Of a stretch of 64,000 nucleotides of DNA, positions 60,393 to 64,000 are shown in pieces. A model generated the notes under the pieces. It was not told where the DNA came from and searched no databases. It saw nothing but the letters and a program-made list of their open reading frames with translations. The DNA is from Gammaproteobacteria bacterium (lineage in GTDB: Bacteria > Pseudomonadota > Gammaproteobacteria > Pseudomonadales > JADFDG01): NCBI GenBank assembly GCA_018262975.1, contig JADFDG010000013.1, forward strand, positions 1 through 64,000, written 5' to 3'. A program made the translations under genes and the position numbers. Each line of letters starts with the position of its first letter. Positions within the stretch are counted from its first letter, which is position 1.

Positions 60393-61469
60393 TCAAGCCA
60401 ATGGCCGGACAACACCATGTTCCACGTGGAACATGTTCCGCTCGGCCGAGGCCGGCAGGAGGTCGTCGAGGTCACCGGGGTTGAGCACGGATATGAAAGC
60501 CTGCATGCCGGTATCGAGGACCAGCGTCAGGACCTGCGCGGCGTTGTTCTTGTCGAGTTCCGAGCACAGGTCGTCCAGCAACAGAACGCTGATTTTACCT
60601 GTTTTCCGGCGCACGAGGGCAGCCTCCGCCAGTAGCAGGGCGTAGACCAGCACCTTTCTTTGCCCCCGGGAGAGGATGTCGCGGGCCATGCCGCCCGGGA
60701 CGCGGATACGCAGGTCGTCGCGCTGGAAGCCGAACAGCGAATAGCCCAGCTCGCGCTCGCGGGTCTCCAGCTCCAGCCAGCCGGTGTCGCTGTCCGGCAG
60801 GGTGGTGCCTGCGTACTGCAGGTCGATGGCGTCCATGAACGCGAAGCGGGCCAGCAGGGGAGCCAGTTCCTCCTGCAGGTCGGCCAGTGCCTGCTGGCGC
60901 AGCTCGCCGATGCGGGCCGACGCCTCGGCCAGTTCCCGGGTCCAGGGCTTGAGGGCCGCCGGGGCCGCCCGCTGCTTGAGCAGGGCATTGCGCTGGGCCA
61001 AGGCCCGGTTGGCCCGCCGCCACAGTCCCAGGTAGCTGTGTTCCACGTGGAACAAAATCCAGTCGAGGAAGCCACGGCGGATAGCCGGCTCCCCCTCCAG
61101 CAACTCCTCGGAGCCGGGGCCGATGAAGCGGACGGGCAGGGCGGCGGCGATCTCGCCGAGGCTGGCCGCCTCGCCGTCGATACGGATCTCGGGATCGCCG
61201 CCCTTGGATTTGCGGTAGCCGTAGCGGTGCTCGCGGCCTTCCGGCTCGCGGCCCACGGCAAACAGGGTCAGTTCGGCCAGCCCGTGCTGGATGGCGCCGT
61301 CCGCCCGGTTACTGCGGAACGACCGCCCGGTGGCCAGCAGGTGCAGGGCTTCCAGCGTGCTGCTCTTGCCGGAGCCGTTGTCACCGGCCAGCACGTTGAG
61401 CAGGGCAGGGCGCAAAGAAAAAGGCTGGAGGTTCCGGAGCCCGGCACCGTCCAGCCTTGCGATGTACAT
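60393..61469 (-). CDS. recF: DNA replication and repair protein RecF
   Basis: 358 residues, SMC-like ATPase that loads RecA at gaps with RecO and RecR. Walker A GDNGSGKS (29-36); the signature region is near LSRGQRKVLVYALLLAEAAL, and Walker B is LLLDDLCSELD. Two ParB-site palindromes lie inside the gene and force the peptide FHVEH twice, once mid-protein and once near the C-terminus (NMFHVEHGVV). It starts 28 bases after dnaN. Confidence 0.97.
   Translation of the reverse strand: MYIARLDGAGLRNLQPFSLRPALLNVLAGDNGSGKSSTLEALHLLATGRSFRSNRADGAIQHGLAELTLFAVGREPEGREHRYGYRKSKGGDPEIRIDGEAASLGEIAAALPVRFIGPGSEELLEGEPAIRRGFLDWILFHVEHSYLGLWRRANRALAQRNALLKQRAAPAALKPWTRELAEASARIGELRQQALADLQEELAPLLARFAFMDAIDLQYAGTTLPDSDTGWLELETRERELGYSLFGFQRDDLRIRVPGGMARDILSRGQRKVLVYALLLAEAALVRRKTGKISVLLLDDLCSELDKNNAAQVLTLVLDTGMQAFISVLNPGDLDDLLPASAERNMFHVEHGVVRPLA
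60418..60433. other. parS (ParB-binding) site 1
   Basis: TGTTCCACGTGGAACA, a perfect 16-base palindrome identical to the Pseudomonas-type parS core, in the last codons of recF. Confidence 0.9.
61039..61054. other. parS (ParB-binding) site 2
   Basis: The same 16-base palindrome, TGTTCCACGTGGAACA, within the middle of recF, 606 bases from site 1. Confidence 0.9.
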
Positions 61470-61497
61470 CAGGAGGGGACTGCGTAATGCCGTGGCC

Positions 61498-62604
61498 TCA
61501 GAGGCGCATCGGCATGACCACGTACCAGGAGGCCGCGTTCTCGGCGTCGGAGATCAGCGCCGAGGAGTTGGAATCACCCAGCGCCAGCTTCACCTGCCCA
61601 CCCTTGAGGGTGTTCAGCACGTCCAGCAGGTAACTGACGTTGAAGCCGATCTCGAGGTCCGCGCCCTTGTAGTCCACGCCGATCTCCTCGTGCGCTTCTT
61701 CCTGCTCGGGGTTGTTGGCGGCAATACCCAGGGTGCCGGACGACAGCGCCAGGCGGATGCCACGGTACTTCTCGTTGGAGAGGATGGCCGCGCGCGACAG
61801 GGCCGAGCGCAGTTCCTCGCGCTGGGCCAGCACCGCCTTGTCGGAGTTCTTCGGCAGCACGCGCTCGTAGTCCGGGAACTTGCCGTCGATGAGCTTGGAG
61901 GTGAAGGTCAGGTTGCCGTACTCCACGCGCACGTGGTTGCCACCCAGCGACAGCTTCGCCTTGCTGTCACCGTCCTCGGTGAGCAGGCGCGACAGTTCGA
62001 GGATGCCCTTGCGCGGCACGATCACCTGCAGCTTGCTGGCCACGCCGGTCGTCACGGTGGCATCGGCCATGGCCAGGCGGTGGCCGTCGGTGGCCACGGT
62101 GCGCAGGCGGTCGGCGGTCACTTCCAGCAGCATGCCGTTCAGGTAGTAGCGCACGTCCTGCTGGGCCATGGAGAACGCCGTGCTGTCGATCAGCTTCTTC
62201 AGCGTGTCCACTTCCAGCTCGATGGCCTGGTTGCCCACGCCCTGCTCGATGTTGGGGAACTCGCTGGCCGGCAGGGTCGCCAGGCTGTAGCGGCTGCGGC
62301 CGCTCTTCAGCGTGATCTTCTGGCCGTCGCGCTCGAACTTCAGCTCACCACCGGCCGGCAGAGACTTCACGATGTCCAGCAGCTTGCGCGCCGGCACCGT
62401 CACCTCGCCGTCCTGCGCGGCTTCCGCCAGCGGCAGCGATGCCACCATCTCCACTTCCAGGTCCGTGCCCGTCAGGCGCAGCGTGTTGCCGCGCACCTCG
62501 AACAGCGCGTTCGACAGCACCGGCAGGGTCTGGCGGCGTTCAACCACGCCGGCGACCAGTTGCAGCGGCTTGAGCAGGGCGTCACGACCGACCGAAAACT
62601 TCAT
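61498..62604 (-). CDS. dnaN: DNA polymerase III beta subunit (sliding clamp)
   Basis: 368 residues. The three-domain clamp tethers polymerase III to DNA. Characteristic starts and ends: KFSVGRDALLKPLQLVAGVVERRQTLPVLSN and a C-terminal ASWYVVMPMRL. It lies 27 bases after dnaA and 28 before recF, so the cluster is probably co-transcribed. Confidence 0.98.
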   Translation of the reverse strand: MKFSVGRDALLKPLQLVAGVVERRQTLPVLSNALFEVRGNTLRLTGTDLEVEMVASLPLAEAAQDGEVTVPARKLLDIVKSLPAGGELKFERDGQKITLKSGRSRYSLATLPASEFPNIEQGVGNQAIELEVDTLKKLIDSTAFSMAQQDVRYYLNGMLLEVTADRLRTVATDGHRLAMADATVTTGVASKLQVIVPRKGILELSRLLTEDGDSKAKLSLGGNHVRVEYGNLTFTSKLIDGKFPDYERVLPKNSDKAVLAQREELRSALSRAAILSNEKYRGIRLALSSGTLGIAANNPEQEEAHEEIGVDYKGADLEIGFNVSYLLDVLNTLKGGQVKLALGDSNSSALISDAENAASWYVVMPMRL

Positions 62605-62631
62605 GTGTATGTGCCTTCTTTCTGGGATTCG

Positions 62632-64000
62632 TCAGCTGGTGAGCAGACGCGTGAGGTTGCGCCAGTCTTCCTCAACGTCCGTATTCGAGTTGCGCAGTTC
62701 AACGATTTTCCGGCAACCATGCAAGACCGTCGTGTGGTCACGACCACCAAAAGCCTCGCCGATTTCCGGCAGGCTGTGGCTGGTCAGTTCCTTCGCGAGG
62801 GCCATGGCCACCTGGCGGGGACGAGCCACCGAGCGATTGCGCTTGGGCGACAGCAAATCCGCCATCTTGATCTTGTAGTACTCCGCCACCGTGCGCTGGA
62901 TGTTATCAATACTGATCAGCCTTGCCTGCATCGCCAGCAAATCGCGCAGCGCATCGCGCGCCAGATCGGCGGTGATCGGCTGGCCCTTGAAGTTGGCATG
63001 GGCGATCACCCGGCGCAGCGCGCCCTCGAGTTCACGCACGTTGCCGCGGATCTTCTGGGCGATGAAGAAGGCGATGTCCTGCGGCAACTGGATGCCCACG
63101 TCGTCGGCCTTGCGCACCAGGATCGCCACCCGCGTCTCCAGTTCCGGCGGTTCCACCTGCACGGTCAGGCCCCAGCCGAAGCGCGACTTCAGGCGTTCCT
63201 CCAGCCCCTCGATCTCCTTGGGGAAACGGTCGGAAGTGAGGATGATCTGCTGGCCGCCATCGACCAGCGCATTGAAGGTGTGGAAGAACTCTTCCTGCGA
63301 GCGGTCCTTGCCGACGAAGAACTGGATGTCGTCGATCAGGAGCGCGTCCACCGAGCGGTAGTAGCGCTTGAACTCGTTGATGGTGTTGGTCTGCAGCGCG
63401 CGCACCAGCTCGTTCACGAAACGCTCGGACTGCAAGTACACGATCTTCGCACCCGGGTTGCGCGCCAGCATGGCGTTGCCCACCGCGTGCATCAGGTGCG
63501 TCTTGCCCAGGCCCACGCCGCCATAGATGAACAGCGGGTTGTAGCCCTTGCCGGGGTTGTCCGCCACCTGCTGGGCAGCGGCGCGCGCCATCTCGTTGGA
63601 TTTACCGGCAATGAAATTGTCGAAAGTCGAACGCGGATCCAGGCCATGGCGATAGGCCGCCGGGATGCTGTCGGACTTGCGCTCCTCGGCGATGACCACC
63701 GGGGCGACTTCCACCGGCGCCGCCGCGGTACGCGCGGCCACCGCCGGGGTGGTCACCGGGGCCAGGATAGGCGAGGGCGCAGCGGCACGCGGCTTGCTGC
63801 CGACCTCGACGCTCACCTGGGCCGGCGCGCCATCGATCTCGTTGACCAGTTCACGGATGCGGGTCAGGTACTTCTCGTTGACCCAGTCGAGCACGAAGCG
63901 GTTGGGGGCAAACAGGCGCAGCTTGTGCGCGCCACCGTCCCAGTCGGGCTGCAGGGGTCGCAGCCACATGTTGAACTGCTGCGACGGCAACTCATCCTGG
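62632..64000 (-). CDS. dnaA: chromosomal replication initiator DnaA (5' end outside window)
   Basis: 456 residues are visible, and the frame runs off the window edge. The first visible codons read [16 protein letters not shown], normally residues about 10-25 of DnaA, so only a dozen or so codons are missing. Domain I, a Pro/Ala-rich linker, the AAA+ domain with [10 protein letters not shown] and [11 protein letters not shown], and domain IV with the DnaA-box signature [14 protein letters not shown] are all present. It initiates replication at oriC. The 27-base dnaA-dnaN gap is too short for an origin, so oriC is probably upstream of dnaA outside the window. Confidence 0.97.
   Translation of the reverse strand, partial: QDELPSQQFNMWLRPLQPDWDGGAHKLRLFAPNRFVLDWVNEKYLTRIRELVNEIDGAPAQVSVEVGSKPRAAAPSPILAPVTTPAVAARTAAAPVEVAPVVIAEERKSDSIPAAYRHGLDPRSTFDNFIAGKSNEMARAAAQQVADNPGKGYNPLFIYGGVGLGKTHLMHAVGNAMLARNPGAKIVYLQSERFVNELVRALQTNTINEFKRYYRSVDALLIDDIQFFVGKDRSQEEFFHTFNALVDGGQQIILTSDRFPKEIEGLEERLKSRFGWGLTVQVEPPELETRVAILVRKADDVGIQLPQDIAFFIAQKIRGNVRELEGALRRVIAHANFKGQPITADLARDALRDLLAMQARLISIDNIQRTVAEYYKIKMADLLSPKRNRSVARPRQVAMALAKELTSHSLPEIGEAFGGRDHTTVLHGCRKIVELRNSNTDVEEDWRNLTRLLTS

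Noticed and set aside
62605-62631. Origin of replication in the dnaA-dnaN gap
   Set aside because: Only 27 bases with no DnaA boxes or AT-rich segment. oriC is more likely upstream of dnaA, outside the window.

Overview
The window is one contiguous piece of a GC-rich gammaproteobacterial chromosome. It ends in the replication cluster dnaA-dnaN-recF-gyrB on the minus strand, so it lies beside the origin-proximal region, and recF carries two perfect ParB (parS) sites. A GTAG-type palindromic repeat (REP), known from Stenotrophomonas and relatives, together with a DUF3332 lipoprotein, an AlkB-rubredoxin fusion and a WS/DGAT enzyme, suggests the Xanthomonadales/Nevskiales side of the Gammaproteobacteria. 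That placement is inference; no rRNA or tRNA gene is present. I find no insertion sequence, prophage or CRISPR array, and no gene-free stretch longer than 300 bases.

Layout. 1-9.2 kb: acyl-CoA dehydrogenase, a membrane ATPase overlapping an MscS channel gene, an exonuclease/GIY-YIG fusion, and an MpaB-type oxygenase divergent from a TetR regulator. 9.2-14.6 kb: DUF3332 lipoprotein, outer-membrane barrel, pirin, methyltransferase-like protein, esterase, YbaN-like protein, aminotransferase. 14.6-20.3 kb: a five-gene operon behind a palindromic operator (TetR, zinc alcohol dehydrogenase, acetoacetate-decarboxylase-like protein, APS kinase, DUF1214-like/sulfotransferase fusion), facing an AlkB-rubredoxin alkane hydroxylase. 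22.2-30.6 kb: pbpC and a large alpha-2-macroglobulin with an N-terminal LprI-like domain. 30.8-35.9 kb: WS/DGAT, PerM-type membrane protein, UPF0149 protein, EamA transporter, OmpA protein. 36-39.7 kb: two paralogous hybrid histidine kinases. 39.8-43 kb: quinone oxidoreductase, acyltransferase, TrhA-like protein, YchJ-like protein, GIY-YIG protein. 43-57.8 kb: two TetR-adaptor-RND pump operons of identical layout, a SnoaL-like protein, an MFS transporter, a small secreted protein and a TPR protein. 57.9-64 kb: gyrB, recF, dnaN, dnaA (5' end outside the window).

Three themes stand out. (1) Twenty-eight REP copies at 18 loci occupy six of the seven convergent gene junctions. They supply the stop codons of five genes, carry a GAGG-N5-ATG start-like motif, and one sits in frame between the two halves of the sulfotransferase fusion. 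(2) A lipid and alkane theme: AlkB-rubredoxin, acyl-CoA dehydrogenase, WS/DGAT, acyltransferase and esterase, plus a regulated module that could make PAPS and use it to sulfonate a hydroxylated molecule. (3) An apparent split mechanosensitive channel: a secreted coiled-coil, multi-pass membrane protein with a cytoplasmic P-loop ATPase, translationally coupled to a small MscS pore protein.
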